Shown here: piece after piece, positions 8,817 to 16,861 of the stretch | Numbering within the stretch: the first letter of the stretch is position 1 | How the letters are laid out: the number at the start of each line of letters is the position of its first letter | From: Citreicoccus inhibens | GTDB taxonomy: Bacteria; Myxococcota; Myxococcia; Myxococcales; Myxococcaceae | Length of the DNA: 64,000 nucleotides | Reading direction: 5' to 3' | NCBI RefSeq assembly: GCF_019039035.1 | Contig: NZ_JAHNZT010000002.1 | Location: forward strand, 372,001-436,000 | Notes under the pieces: generated by a model | Databases searched by the model: none | What the model was told of the DNA's origin: nothing | What the model saw: the letters and a program-made list of their open reading frames with translations, nothing else | Translations under genes and position numbers: made by a program

Positions 8817-9698
8817 TCAGGCGTCCTGCTCCATGGCGCGCACGCGCGCGAGCGTGTCGAGGTCGCGCTCGGTGGGCCCCAGCTCCAGGATGACCCGGCT
8901 CACGTCGTAGAGCACATCTCCGCGATCGAACACGGGCAGCCGGGGAACGTCCTGGTTCAGATCGTCCGCGCCTCGGTTGTAGGTCACGTCCATCAACGTC
9001 CGGAGCTGGAACGCGTCGTACAGGTTGTACTCGACGAGGAACCGCAGGGCTTCCACGTCACCGCGGCGCAGATAGGCGCGCCACAGCAGCACTGCGTCCC
9101 AGCCATGCACGCCCTTGAGGTGCGGTGGCCTCGCGGCGCCGATCTTGTCCTCGATCTCCTTGAGCCCGCCGCCCATGCCCAGGCGTCGCGTGACGAACCG
9201 GAGGTCGATGTGCGCCGCGGGAACCGGGAACCGCCCGTGGCCGAAGTAGTCCCTCAACACGGGGACATCGAAGCAGGAGCCGTTGAACGTCACCCACAGC
9301 CGCCGAGCGGCCATCGCCTCGGGCAGCGCGTCCATGTTCCGGCCCTGGACGAAGACGCTCAGCCCCGAGGCGTCGAACAGGCTCACCACCGTGGGGACCT
9401 GGGTCTTGCTGCCGTCCGTCTCGATGTCGAAGTAGACGGCCTCCTGTGCGAACTCTGGGTACAGTCGCCAGTGCTCGCGGGATGGCAAGAGCTGCGCCAG
9501 CGCCTGCAGGTCTCTGCGCGCCAACGCCTCGCGCGCCTGGGCGATCCGCGCGCGCGCCACGTCGTCCGACTTGCGGTTGATGGCGATGCCAGTGCCCGCC
9601 GCCGGGAAGTCATCCCAGGTGCGGATCCCGCGCGACCACAAGTCCTTCTCGCGCCACGGTCCCACGCCGGGGATGTGCTGGAAGGTTCGCTGCAACAT
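8817..9698 (-). CDS. RNase H-fold 3'-5' exonuclease-like protein (YprB group)
   Basis: About 293 residues. An N-terminal helix-hairpin-like segment FQHIPGVGPWREKDLWSRGI (residues 4-23) is followed by a DEDD-type exonuclease fold: VYFDIETDG (first acidic pair), VTFNGSCFDVPVLRDYF (second Asp) and VEYNLYDAFQL (third motif). This order matches the YprB / RNase_H_2 family, thought to act on nucleic acids; substrate unknown. The ATG at 9698 overlaps the TGA of the Nudix gene by one base (TGATG), so the two are coupled. Pairing of an 8-oxo-dGTP-type Nudix enzyme with a nuclease suggests nucleotide or DNA quality control, by inference only. Confidence 0.82.
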   Translation of the reverse strand: MLQRTFQHIPGVGPWREKDLWSRGIRTWDDFPAAGTGIAINRKSDDVARARIAQAREALARRDLQALAQLLPSREHWRLYPEFAQEAVYFDIETDGSKTQVPTVVSLFDASGLSVFVQGRNMDALPEAMAARRLWVTFNGSCFDVPVLRDYFGHGRFPVPAAHIDLRFVTRRLGMGGGLKEIEDKIGAARPPHLKGVHGWDAVLLWRAYLRRGDVEALRFLVEYNLYDAFQLRTLMDVTYNRGADDLNQDVPRLPVFDRGDVLYDVSRVILELGPTERDLDTLARVRAMEQDA

Positions 9699-10102
9699 CA
9701 AGTGGGAGCGCCCAATCTTCCGGCCAGGAGTTCGTCCAGGAGCGGCACGTCCGCCTCGCAGAACGGCAGGGCCTGCATCTCCGTGGGCGTGTGGAATGCG
9801 AGCGCCTGGGCGCCGAGCGGCCGAGGCTCACCTGACACGAGCGTCGCGCCGTACAGCGCCAGCTCCACCGTCAGGTCGGGATACGCGTGCCGCCCCTCCC
9901 ACAGACGCGGGCCCACGCGCAGCTCCACGTCCAACTCCTCACGGCACTCGCGGGCGAGCGCGGCCTCATCGGACTCGCCGCGCTCCACCTTGCCGCCCGG
10001 GAACTCCCACAGGAGCGCCCGGCTTCCGCCGGGCAGGCGCTGCTGCACCAGGAAGCGCTGGGGCTGGCCTGGCTGGGGAATCAAGGCCGCCACCACCCGC
10101 AC
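9698..10102 (-). CDS. MutT-like Nudix hydrolase
   Basis: About 134 residues. The Nudix box is GKVERGESDEAALARECREE (G-x5-E-x7-RE-x-REE), needed for Mg-dependent pyrophosphate cleavage; the position after REEL is Asp instead of the more common Gly. LWEFPGGKVERGE and VAALIPQPG at the start match (deoxy)nucleoside triphosphate pyrophosphohydrolases such as MutT, which clear 8-oxo-dGTP. GTG at 10102 is the likely start: it is the first codon that allows the full beta-strand 1 and lies 20 bases after the stop of the BamB-like gene. Downstream it overlaps the nuclease gene. Exact substrate not established. Confidence 0.82.
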   Translation of the reverse strand: MRVVAALIPQPGQPQRFLVQQRLPGGSRALLWEFPGGKVERGESDEAALARECREELDVELRVGPRLWEGRHAYPDLTVELALYGATLVSGEPRPLGAQALAFHTPTEMQALPFCEADVPLLDELLAGRLGAPT

Positions 10103-10122
10103 CGTCCTGGGCGCGGGGGCCG

Positions 10123-11283
10123 TCAACCGTGCGTCCCCAGGATGTCCATGGAGTACAGGTAGCCGTTGTTCGACAGCACGAACACCTTGCTGCCCTGCAC
10201 ATACGGGGTGGCCGAGATGCCATCGCCCGGGTTCCACGAGAGCCGGGACTGGCCCGTCACCGGATCCACGAAGAGCAGCGCGCGCTGGATGGGAACCAGC
10301 AGCATTCCCCTGGCGAACACGGGCGAATAGCCGGAGCGTTCCCCAAGCTTCAGCGTCCAGATGCGCTTGCCGTTCTCTCCCAGGAAGGCCTCCACCCGCC
10401 CGTCCCCGCTGGTGAACAGGACCTGTCCCCGAGCGAGCAGCGAGGTGATGCCCTCCACCGCCGTGTTCCAGACGACATCGCCCGACTCGGCCTCCAGGGC
10501 ATACAGCCCGCCCTTGTACGACGCGACATACAGGTGGCCGGCCTCGTCGAGCACCGGCGTGGTGTCCACGTCCAGGAACTCGGTGCCACCACCCGACAGG
10601 GACTTCTCCCAGGTCACGCTGCCATCGGACGTCTTCAGCGCGACCAGGTAGCCATCGGAGAACCCGACGTAGGCCGTCTCCTCGTGCACGAGCGGCCGGC
10701 ACGCGCCATGGATGGTGAAGCCCGAGGGCGGATCCCGGCGGTACTGCCAGGCCCACTGGCCGTCGTCCGCCTTCACCGCGAACAGGGTGTCGCTCTCCGA
10801 CACCACGAGGACGAGCCCGTCCGCCACGACGGGCACCGTGGCGAGCGACTCCCCCGCCGTGTACTTCCACTTCACCGCGCCGGTGCGGACATCGATGGCG
10901 TAGAGGATGCCGTTGCCGCCCGGAACGTAGGCCACGCCGTTGTGGACGGCCGCGCCGGCGTTGAACCGGATGCCCGTCTCCACGCTCCAGACGACCTTCC
11001 CGTCAGGCGTGAGCCCGCGGGCGATGCCATCTCGCGTGAGCGCCACCACGTGGCGGCTGTCGGGATCGAACGCCGGCGAGGCGAACTCGCGCGGCGCGTA
11101 CTCGAGCAGCGGTGGCTTGACGAGCGGCGTCCACCAGTCGATCTCGAAGAAGCTCACCGGTGGTTGACGGGGGGCCCGGGGCAGCTCCGGGTTTCCGTAC
11201 AACGGCACCGAACCACACGCGCCCAGCAGTCCAACAGCCGCGGCGCCACCCACCCAACGCTTCCACCACGTGAGCTGCTTCAT
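10123..11283 (-). CDS. bamB: BamB-like outer-membrane lipoprotein (PQQ-type beta-propeller)
   Basis: 386-residue lipoprotein: signal peptide to lipobox LGAC with Cys23, then repeated propeller blades of the PQQ type with signature pieces GKVVWSVETG, GAVKWKYTAG, GSVTWEKSLS, GDVVWNTAVE and KRIWTLKLG. BamB is a lipoprotein of the BAM complex that inserts beta-barrels into the outer membrane. The call rests mainly on context: it directly follows a YfgM-like TPR gene and der, the same order as yfgM-bamB-der in Escherichia coli. ATG 11283 gives the normal signal peptide; an in-frame GTG lies two codons upstream. Other PQQ-propeller lipoproteins exist, so the symbol is probable, not certain. Confidence 0.75.
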   Translation of the reverse strand: MKQLTWWKRWVGGAAAVGLLGACGSVPLYGNPELPRAPRQPPVSFFEIDWWTPLVKPPLLEYAPREFASPAFDPDSRHVVALTRDGIARGLTPDGKVVWSVETGIRFNAGAAVHNGVAYVPGGNGILYAIDVRTGAVKWKYTAGESLATVPVVADGLVLVVSESDTLFAVKADDGQWAWQYRRDPPSGFTIHGACRPLVHEETAYVGFSDGYLVALKTSDGSVTWEKSLSGGGTEFLDVDTTPVLDEAGHLYVASYKGGLYALEAESGDVVWNTAVEGITSLLARGQVLFTSGDGRVEAFLGENGKRIWTLKLGERSGYSPVFARGMLLVPIQRALLFVDPVTGQSRLSWNPGDGISATPYVQGSKVFVLSNNGYLYSMDILGTHG

Positions 11284-11293
11284 GGTCACTGCG

Positions 11294-12100
11294 CTACCCC
11301 GCGTCCTGCGTCGTCGTCGCGGCGGGGGTGGGCGCCGGAACCTTCACGCCCTCGGCGCTCAGCACCGCCAACCGCTCCGTGGCCTGACGCGCCGCCGCGC
11401 TGTTCGGGTGGTCCGTGGGAATCTTGGACAGCACCTGCGCGGCCTCTTCCTTCTTGTTGTCCAGGATGAGCATGCGGGCCTTGTGGTACTGGCCCATGCC
11501 GGCCAGGTACTCGCCAGAGTCCGCCGCGTCCATCTGGCTGAACGACTCGATGGCCTTCGCGTGGTCGCCCTTGGCCTCGTACGCGTAGCCCTGACCCTCG
11601 AACGCGCTGGCGCGCAGCGGATCAGTCGGGGCCGCGGACTTGAGGAAGTCACCGAAGGCGGTCAGGGCGTTGTCGAAGTTGCCCAGCCGGAACTCGGCCT
11701 TGCCCAGCGGCAGGGCCGCCGTCGTCGCGGCCCGGGTTCCCCCGTGCTCCTTGCGGAAGTCCGTGAGGGACTTCACCACCGCCTCGTCCTTCTCCTTCAC
11801 CGACTTGAAGGGCGGCTCGGTATCCGAGGGGTTGGCGGCGTCCACGCCCGTCACCGGACGGTCCAGCACGGCCAGCGCCTGCCCGAGTCCCTGGGTGGCC
11901 TTCTCCTCGCCCCGCTTGGACACTTCACTGCCAATGGCGACGCCCACGGCGCCCACCACGAGCACGCCCGCGGCGATGGCGAGCAGCTTCTGGCGCTGCA
12001 TGAGCCAATCGCGCGCGTCGGCGCCCGCCTTCTGGAAGGCGTCCGGCTGACGAAGCTCACGCTGGCGAATCTTCTCGGTCTTCTGCTGGGCCACGGTCAC
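11294..12100 (-). CDS. YfgM-like tetratricopeptide membrane protein
   Basis: About 268 residues: a charged cytosolic N-terminus, one transmembrane helix near residues 38-58 (LAIAAGVLVVGAVGVAIGSEV), then TPR-type helices (AKAIESFSQMDAADSGEYLAGMGQYHKARM and similar, quoted in parts: LPLGKAEFRLGNFDNAL, FEGQGYAYEAKGDHAKAI). This is the architecture of YfgM, an inner-membrane TPR protein linked to Sec and periplasmic chaperones. It sits between der and the BamB-like gene, as in enterobacteria. GTG 12100 is chosen because GAGAGG lies just upstream; GTG 12094 and an upstream GTG at 12145 are also possible. A Thr-rich, Ala-rich tail closes the protein. Confidence 0.75.
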   Translation of the reverse strand: MTVAQQKTEKIRQRELRQPDAFQKAGADARDWLMQRQKLLAIAAGVLVVGAVGVAIGSEVSKRGEEKATQGLGQALAVLDRPVTGVDAANPSDTEPPFKSVKEKDEAVVKSLTDFRKEHGGTRAATTAALPLGKAEFRLGNFDNALTAFGDFLKSAAPTDPLRASAFEGQGYAYEAKGDHAKAIESFSQMDAADSGEYLAGMGQYHKARMLILDNKKEEAAQVLSKIPTDHPNSAAARQATERLAVLSAEGVKVPAPTPAATTTQDAG

Positions 12101-12185
12101 AGGACCTCTCTCGGCTCGACGGTGCTTTTCTGAGAAGCGGCGCACTGTAAAGAGCGCCCACCGGAAGTGTCAACGCGTTGGAGCG

Positions 12186-13577
12186 TCAGTGCTTCCCGGA
12201 CTTCTTACTGACCAGGTGCGGCTTCTTGCGGGCCTCTCGCTTGGCCTTGCCCGGTCGCTCTCGGAACAGCAGTCGGATGGGGACCCGCAGGTCGAACGTC
12301 TTGCGGATCTGGTTGGTGATGTACCGCTTGTACATGTCAGGCACGCCCTCGGGCACATTGCACGTGAGGGCGAAGGTGGGCGGCGCGATGCCCACCTGGG
12401 CGATGTAGTACAGGCGCAAGGGCTTGCCGCGAACAATGGGGGCCGGGTTGTTGTCCACCATGTGTTCCAGCAACCGGTTGAGCTGGGGCGTGGGGGCCCG
12501 GAACCGGAACTGCTCGGCCATCTCCACCGCCAGGTCCACCACCTTCTCCACCTTGGAGCCCGTGAGGGCCGAGGTGAAGATGACCGGCGCGTAGCCCACG
12601 AACTTGAGCGCGAGCTTCAGGTCCTCGCGATAGGTGTCCTGCTTGCGCTGGTCCGTGGTCACCAGGTCCCACTTGTTCACCACGATGACGAGCGCCCGAC
12701 CGCGGTCCGCCGTCAGGCCGGCCAGCTTGGCGTCCTGATCCACGGCGGGCTCGGTGGCATCCATCAGCAGCACGGCCACGTCGCTGCGCTCCAGCACCTT
12801 CATGGCCGCGACGACCGAGTACTGCTCCACGCGGTGGGCAATGGTCTTCTTGCGCCGGATGCCCGCGGTGTCCGTGAGGATGAGCTTCTTTTCCTTGTAG
12901 GTGATGGCCGAGTCGATGGGATCCCGCGTGGTGCCGGGCACGTCGCTGGCCACCACGCGCTTCTCCTTGAGGATCGCGTTGACCAGGGTGCTCTTGCCCA
13001 CGTTGGGCCGTCCGATGATGGCCACGCGGATGGTGCCGTCGTCGGGCGGGGCCTCCGCGTCCTCGCCCTCTTCCTTGGGCGGCAGCTTCGCCACCACGGC
13101 GTCCATCAGGCTGGCGACGCCCAGGTTGTGCTCGGCGGAGATGGCCTGCACCTCGCCCAGTCCCACGCGGAAGAACTCGGCGGCCAGGGCCTGCATCTGC
13201 CCGGACTCGTTGTCGAGCTTGTTGGCGGCCACCACCACGGGCTTGCCGCTCTTGCGCAGGTAGGACGCCACCGCCTCGTCATCCGAGGTGAGGCCCACGC
13301 GCGCGTCGGCGACGAAGATGATGGCGTCGCACTCCTCCACGGCCAGCTGCGCCTGCTCGCGCACCTGCGACAGCAGCGTGTCCTTCTCTCCGGGGACGAA
13401 CCCGCCCGTGTCGATGAGGGTGAAGGCGCGGTCCGCCCACTCGGCGTCGGCGTAGTGCCTGTCCCGCGTGACGCCGGGCAGGTCCTCCACGAGCGCGATG
13501 CGACGACCCGCCAGGCGGTTGAACAGGGTGCTCTTGCCCACGTTGGGGCGTCCCACGATGGCGACCAGCGGCTTCAT
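12186..13577 (-). CDS. der: Ribosome-assembly GTPase Der (EngA)
   Basis: Tandem-GTPase protein needed for 50S ribosomal subunit maturation; cytosolic. 463 residues, the usual length. Two complete G domains: GRPNVGKSTLFN near residue 8 with DTGG and ANKLDN, and GRPNVGKSTLVN near residue 190 with DTAG (IRRKKTIAHRVE follows) and VNKWDLV, then the KH-like C-terminal domain and a basic tail ending KKSGKH. Located between era and the YfgM-like gene on the same strand. Family-level function is well established. Confidence 0.97.
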   Translation of the reverse strand: MKPLVAIVGRPNVGKSTLFNRLAGRRIALVEDLPGVTRDRHYADAEWADRAFTLIDTGGFVPGEKDTLLSQVREQAQLAVEECDAIIFVADARVGLTSDDEAVASYLRKSGKPVVVAANKLDNESGQMQALAAEFFRVGLGEVQAISAEHNLGVASLMDAVVAKLPPKEEGEDAEAPPDDGTIRVAIIGRPNVGKSTLVNAILKEKRVVASDVPGTTRDPIDSAITYKEKKLILTDTAGIRRKKTIAHRVEQYSVVAAMKVLERSDVAVLLMDATEPAVDQDAKLAGLTADRGRALVIVVNKWDLVTTDQRKQDTYREDLKLALKFVGYAPVIFTSALTGSKVEKVVDLAVEMAEQFRFRAPTPQLNRLLEHMVDNNPAPIVRGKPLRLYYIAQVGIAPPTFALTCNVPEGVPDMYKRYITNQIRKTFDLRVPIRLLFRERPGKAKREARKKPHLVSKKSGKH

Positions 13578-13602
13578 GAATTCTCTTTCGCCTGCGACAG
13601 CT

Positions 13603-14547
13603 TCACTCGTAACCCAGCTTCTTGAGACCCTCGGGGCGCTCGCTCCACCGAGGCTCCACCCGCACGCGCAGATCCAGATAGACGTGCGCGCCCAACAGGC
13701 GCTGCACCGACTTGCGCGCGTCCGTGCCGATGACCTTCAGCATCTGGCCCTTCTTGCCGATGATGATGGCCTTCTGGCTGTCGCGCTCCACGTAGATGGA
13801 CGCGGCGATGCGGATGAGCCCGCCCAGTTGCCCGGGGGGCGTGCCCGGGCGCGGCTCGCGCTCGGACTCGTCGAACACGTCCACCATCACCGCCGTGGAG
13901 TACGGAATCTCCTGGCGGCAGTGACGCAGCACCTGCTCGCGGATGTACTCGCTCACCAGCACGCGCTCCTGCTGGTCCGTGAGCATGTCCTCGTCGAAGA
14001 GCCGCTCGCCTTCGGGCAGGTGGCTCAGCACCGTCGCATAGAGGTGCTCCACGCCGTCGCCCTCGCGCGCGGACACCGGCACCACCTCCGCGAAGGGGAA
14101 CTGGTGGCGGTACAGCTCAATGAGCGGCAGCAGCTGCTGCTTGGGGATGGAGTCGATCTTGTTGATGACGAGGAAGGTCGGCTTGCCGATCTTCTGGAGC
14201 CGCTCCAGGACGGCCCGGTTGCCCGGGCTCACATCCGGCGTCTCGCCCGCGGGGGGCTCGATGAGGAAGAGGACCAGGTCCACTTCCTCGGCCGCCGTGA
14301 GGGCGACCTCGACCATGTAGCGGTTCAGCTCGCCCTTCGCCTGGTGGATGCCGGGCGTGTCGAGGAAGGCCACCTGGCCCTCGGGCCGCGTCACCACGCC
14401 CAGGATGCGGTTGCGGGTGGTCTGCGGCTTGGGCGAGACGATGGCGATCTTCTCGCCCGTGAGCGCGTTGAGCAACGTGCTCTTGCCCACGTTGGGGCGA
14501 CCAATGAGCGCGGCGAAGCCGGCGCGATGTTTCTGCTGGGGGGACAT
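13603..14547 (-). CDS. era: GTPase Era
   Basis: GTPase that binds 16S rRNA near its 3' end and acts in 30S subunit maturation. 314 residues: G1 GRPNVGKSTLLNAL near residue 17, switch region PQTTRNRILGV, G3 DTPGIHQ, G4 NKIDSI, then a C-terminal KH domain with IYVERDSQKAIIIGKKGQML. ATG 14547. It lies in the same leftward array as rnc, with the two cyclophilin genes between them; in many bacteria rnc and era are adjacent, and their products both act on rRNA maturation. Confidence 0.97.
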   Translation of the reverse strand: MSPQQKHRAGFAALIGRPNVGKSTLLNALTGEKIAIVSPKPQTTRNRILGVVTRPEGQVAFLDTPGIHQAKGELNRYMVEVALTAAEEVDLVLFLIEPPAGETPDVSPGNRAVLERLQKIGKPTFLVINKIDSIPKQQLLPLIELYRHQFPFAEVVPVSAREGDGVEHLYATVLSHLPEGERLFDEDMLTDQQERVLVSEYIREQVLRHCRQEIPYSTAVMVDVFDESEREPRPGTPPGQLGGLIRIAASIYVERDSQKAIIIGKKGQMLKVIGTDARKSVQRLLGAHVYLDLRVRVEPRWSERPEGLKKLGYE

Positions 14548-14636
14548 GCTTCCGGAGGTGATCTGAGGGCCCCCTCGCGAGGGCCCCGGGTTGCGACAAG
14601 GACGGCGCTGCTGTCTTGCGACAGGCCCTTACAGGC

Positions 14637-15191
14637 TTACGGCTGCGACGTCGAGATGGTCAGCGTGTTGATCTTCACGTCCTTCTTGGGACGGTCGTTG
14701 TGATCCTTGGGCAGTTCGTTCGCGATGCGGTCCACCACCTCGTAGCCCTGGACGACCTCACCGAAGATGGTGTGGCCGTTGTTCAGGTGCGGCGTGGGCA
14801 CCACGGTGATGAAGAACTGGCTGCCGTTGGTGTTGGGGCCCCGGTTCGCCATGGCGAGCAGGCCCTTCTTGTCGAAGCGGCGGCCGCTCTGGAACTCGTC
14901 CTCGAAGTTGTAGCCCGGGCCACCCGTGCCCCGGCCGAGCGGATCGCCGCCCTGAATCATGAAGTTGCCAATGCAGCGGTGGAAGATCGTCCCGTTATAC
15001 AGGGACTTGCCCGTCTCCTGGGCGTTCGTGGCCGGGTTCTTCCAGGTCTTCTCGCCCGTGGCCAGGCCCACGAAGTTCTCCACCGTCTTGGGCGCGTCCT
15101 TGCTGAACAGCTTCACCACCACCTTGCCCTCGGTGGTGTCGAAGGTGGCGAACAGCTCCTTGCCCGCGCGGGCCTCTTCCATCATTCCCAT
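14637..15191 (-). CDS. Cyclophilin-type peptidyl-prolyl isomerase, cytosolic
   Basis: 184-residue cyclophilin that catalyses cis-trans isomerisation of Xaa-Pro bonds. Active-site pieces are FHRCIGNFMIQGGDP (catalytic Arg), FEDEF, GPNTNGSQFFIT and HTIFGEVVQGYEVVD. No signal peptide: the protein begins directly with MGMMEEARAGKELF, so it is cytosolic, in contrast to its exported paralogue next door (15263-15943), with which it shares most of the core. The two probably arose by tandem duplication. It lies between the exported copy and era in the leftward array. Confidence 0.93.
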   Translation of the reverse strand: MGMMEEARAGKELFATFDTTEGKVVVKLFSKDAPKTVENFVGLATGEKTWKNPATNAQETGKSLYNGTIFHRCIGNFMIQGGDPLGRGTGGPGYNFEDEFQSGRRFDKKGLLAMANRGPNTNGSQFFITVVPTPHLNNGHTIFGEVVQGYEVVDRIANELPKDHNDRPKKDVKINTLTISTSQP

Positions 15192-15262
15192 GGTGTCGTC
15201 CTCGTGGTCTCGGGGCGCGTGGCCCCGGGGTTGTCATCGGTTCTCGGCGCGCTCGCCCTGCC

Positions 15263-15943
15263 CTACGGCTTGGCGCCCGCCTGCGGCTTGCTCGCCGCGG
15301 GGGCCTTGGGGGCGCTCACGCCCTTGGGGCCCTTGTCGCTCAGCACCACCTGGGAGATGACCACCGGCGTCTGGGGGCGGTCCCGCCCGTCGCGCTTCAC
15401 GTGGGCAATCTTCTCCGCCACGTCGTAGCCCTGGACGACCTCTCCGAAGATGGTGTGCCGCCCGGACAGGTAGTCCGGCGTGGAGACGGTGATGAAGAAC
15501 TGGCTGCCGTTGGAGTTGGGGCCCGCGTTGGCCATGGCCAGGAGGCCCTTCTTGTCGAAGCGGCGGCCGCTCTGGAACTCGTCCTCGAAGCGGTAGCCCG
15601 GGTCGCCCATTCCAGTGCCGGTGGGGTCACCGCCCTGAATCATGAAGTCGGGGATGACGCGGTGGAACACGGTGCCGTCATAGAGGGGCTTCTTGGACAT
15701 GGCGCCGGACTTCGGGTCCCGCCACTCCTTCTCGCCCGAGGCCAGACCCACGAAGTTGGCCACTGTCTTGGGCGCGTCCTTCGAGAACAGCCGGACGATG
15801 AGGGTGCCCTCGCTCGTCTTGAGGGTGGCGAACAGCTCCTGGCCCGCCTGCGCCTTCTGGGTCCACTTGCCCGCGGCAGACGGGGCTCCAGCCAGCGCCA
15901 CGGTGGCGACCAGCGCGACGGCGACTCCCAGGATGCGGTGCAT
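15263..15943 (-). CDS. Cyclophilin-type peptidyl-prolyl isomerase, exported
   Basis: 226 residues from ATG 15943, which has AAGGGGA nine bases upstream; an open frame extends to 16003 but would spoil the signal peptide. Signal peptide MHRILGVAVALVATVALAG, probably cleaved after SAAG or nearby, so the enzyme works in the periplasm. Active-site segments FHRVIPDFMIQGGDP, FEDEF, GPNSNGSQFFIT and HTIFGEVVQGYDVAE. A Lys/Pro/Ala-rich tail (APKAPAASKPQAGAKP) follows the domain. Near-identical in the core to the cytosolic copy downstream. Likely helps folding of exported proteins. Confidence 0.92.
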   Translation of the reverse strand: MHRILGVAVALVATVALAGAPSAAGKWTQKAQAGQELFATLKTSEGTLIVRLFSKDAPKTVANFVGLASGEKEWRDPKSGAMSKKPLYDGTVFHRVIPDFMIQGGDPTGTGMGDPGYRFEDEFQSGRRFDKKGLLAMANAGPNSNGSQFFITVSTPDYLSGRHTIFGEVVQGYDVAEKIAHVKRDGRDRPQTPVVISQVVLSDKGPKGVSAPKAPAASKPQAGAKP

Positions 15944-16009
15944 GCGAGACAATCCCCTTGGCAAACGGCGGGGGACCCTATTCGCAACCCCCGCCCCCTC
16001 CAAGGGGTT

Positions 16010-16861
16010 TCACGCCGGGCTGTCACCTCGTGGGACTTCCAGGGAGGCCTCCAGCCCCCCGGGCGGAGGGGGTGGGAGCACGGGCGAGTCCGCCGTGACC
16101 TTCAGCCGCTCCAAGGTGGCGCGCGCCGCGGACTGCTCCGCCTCCTTCTTGCTGCGCCCGGTCGCCCGCGCGTAGATGACCTCGGCGATGGTGACCTCGA
16201 CCTCGAACAGCTTGGAGTGTTCGGGGCCGGACTCGGACACCACCCGGTAGCGCGGCGAGGCCTTCAGCCGCTCGTGCGCCAGCTCCTGGAGCAGCGTCTT
16301 GTAGTCCAGCCGCCCGGCTCCGGAGGACACCTCGTCCAGCATCTCCGCGAAGTACCGGTCCACCAGCGACACCGCCGGCTCCAGGCCCGCGCTCAGGTAC
16401 ACGGCCCCGAACACGGCCTCCAGCGCGTCCGCCAGGAGTGAGTTCTTGTCCCGCCCGCCCGAGAGCGCCTCGCCTCGGCCCAGCAGGAGCAGGTCTCCCA
16501 GTGGAATGGAGCGCGCCACCCGAGCCAGCCCCTCCTCGTGGACGATGCGGGCGCGCATCTTGGTCAGCTCGCCCTCGGGCACCCCGGGGCAGCGCTCCAT
16601 CAGCCGGTGGCTCACGGCCAGGTTCACCACCGTGTCCCCGAGGAACTCCAGGCGCTGATTGTCCTTGAGGTTCAGCTCGCGGTTCTCGTTGACGTACGTC
16701 TTGTGGGTGATGGCCTCCAGCCCCAGCTCGCGGCGCGCGAACGTCACGCCCAGGCGCGCCTCGAGGGCCTGGACTCGCTCGGCCGGGGGCATCTTGTCCT
16801 TCTCCAAGGCCTTCACTCCTGGGACCCGCGCTGGAACAGACTGCGACTCACCGTGGCTCAC
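16010..16861 (-). CDS. rnc: Ribonuclease III
   Basis: Endonuclease for double-stranded RNA (rRNA and mRNA processing). 283 residues, a little longer than the usual 220-250 because of extra residues at both ends. RNase III domain: signature RLEFLGDTVVNLAVS and the second acidic region DKNSLLADALEAVFGAVYL, then a double-stranded-RNA-binding domain starting DYKTLLQELAHERL and ending SKKEAEQSAARATLERL. Starts with GTG at 16861 overlapping the TGA of the upstream gene (GTGA), which indicates coupling. Followed by two cyclophilins, era and der. Confidence 0.95.
   Translation of the reverse strand: MSHGESQSVPARVPGVKALEKDKMPPAERVQALEARLGVTFARRELGLEAITHKTYVNENRELNLKDNQRLEFLGDTVVNLAVSHRLMERCPGVPEGELTKMRARIVHEEGLARVARSIPLGDLLLLGRGEALSGGRDKNSLLADALEAVFGAVYLSAGLEPAVSLVDRYFAEMLDEVSSGAGRLDYKTLLQELAHERLKASPRYRVVSESGPEHSKLFEVEVTIAEVIYARATGRSKKEAEQSAARATLERLKVTADSPVLPPPPPGGLEASLEVPRGDSPA

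Noticed and set aside
12189..13625. Plus-strand open frame opposite der
   Set aside because: His/Arg/Gly-rich antisense shadow of a well-supported gene.
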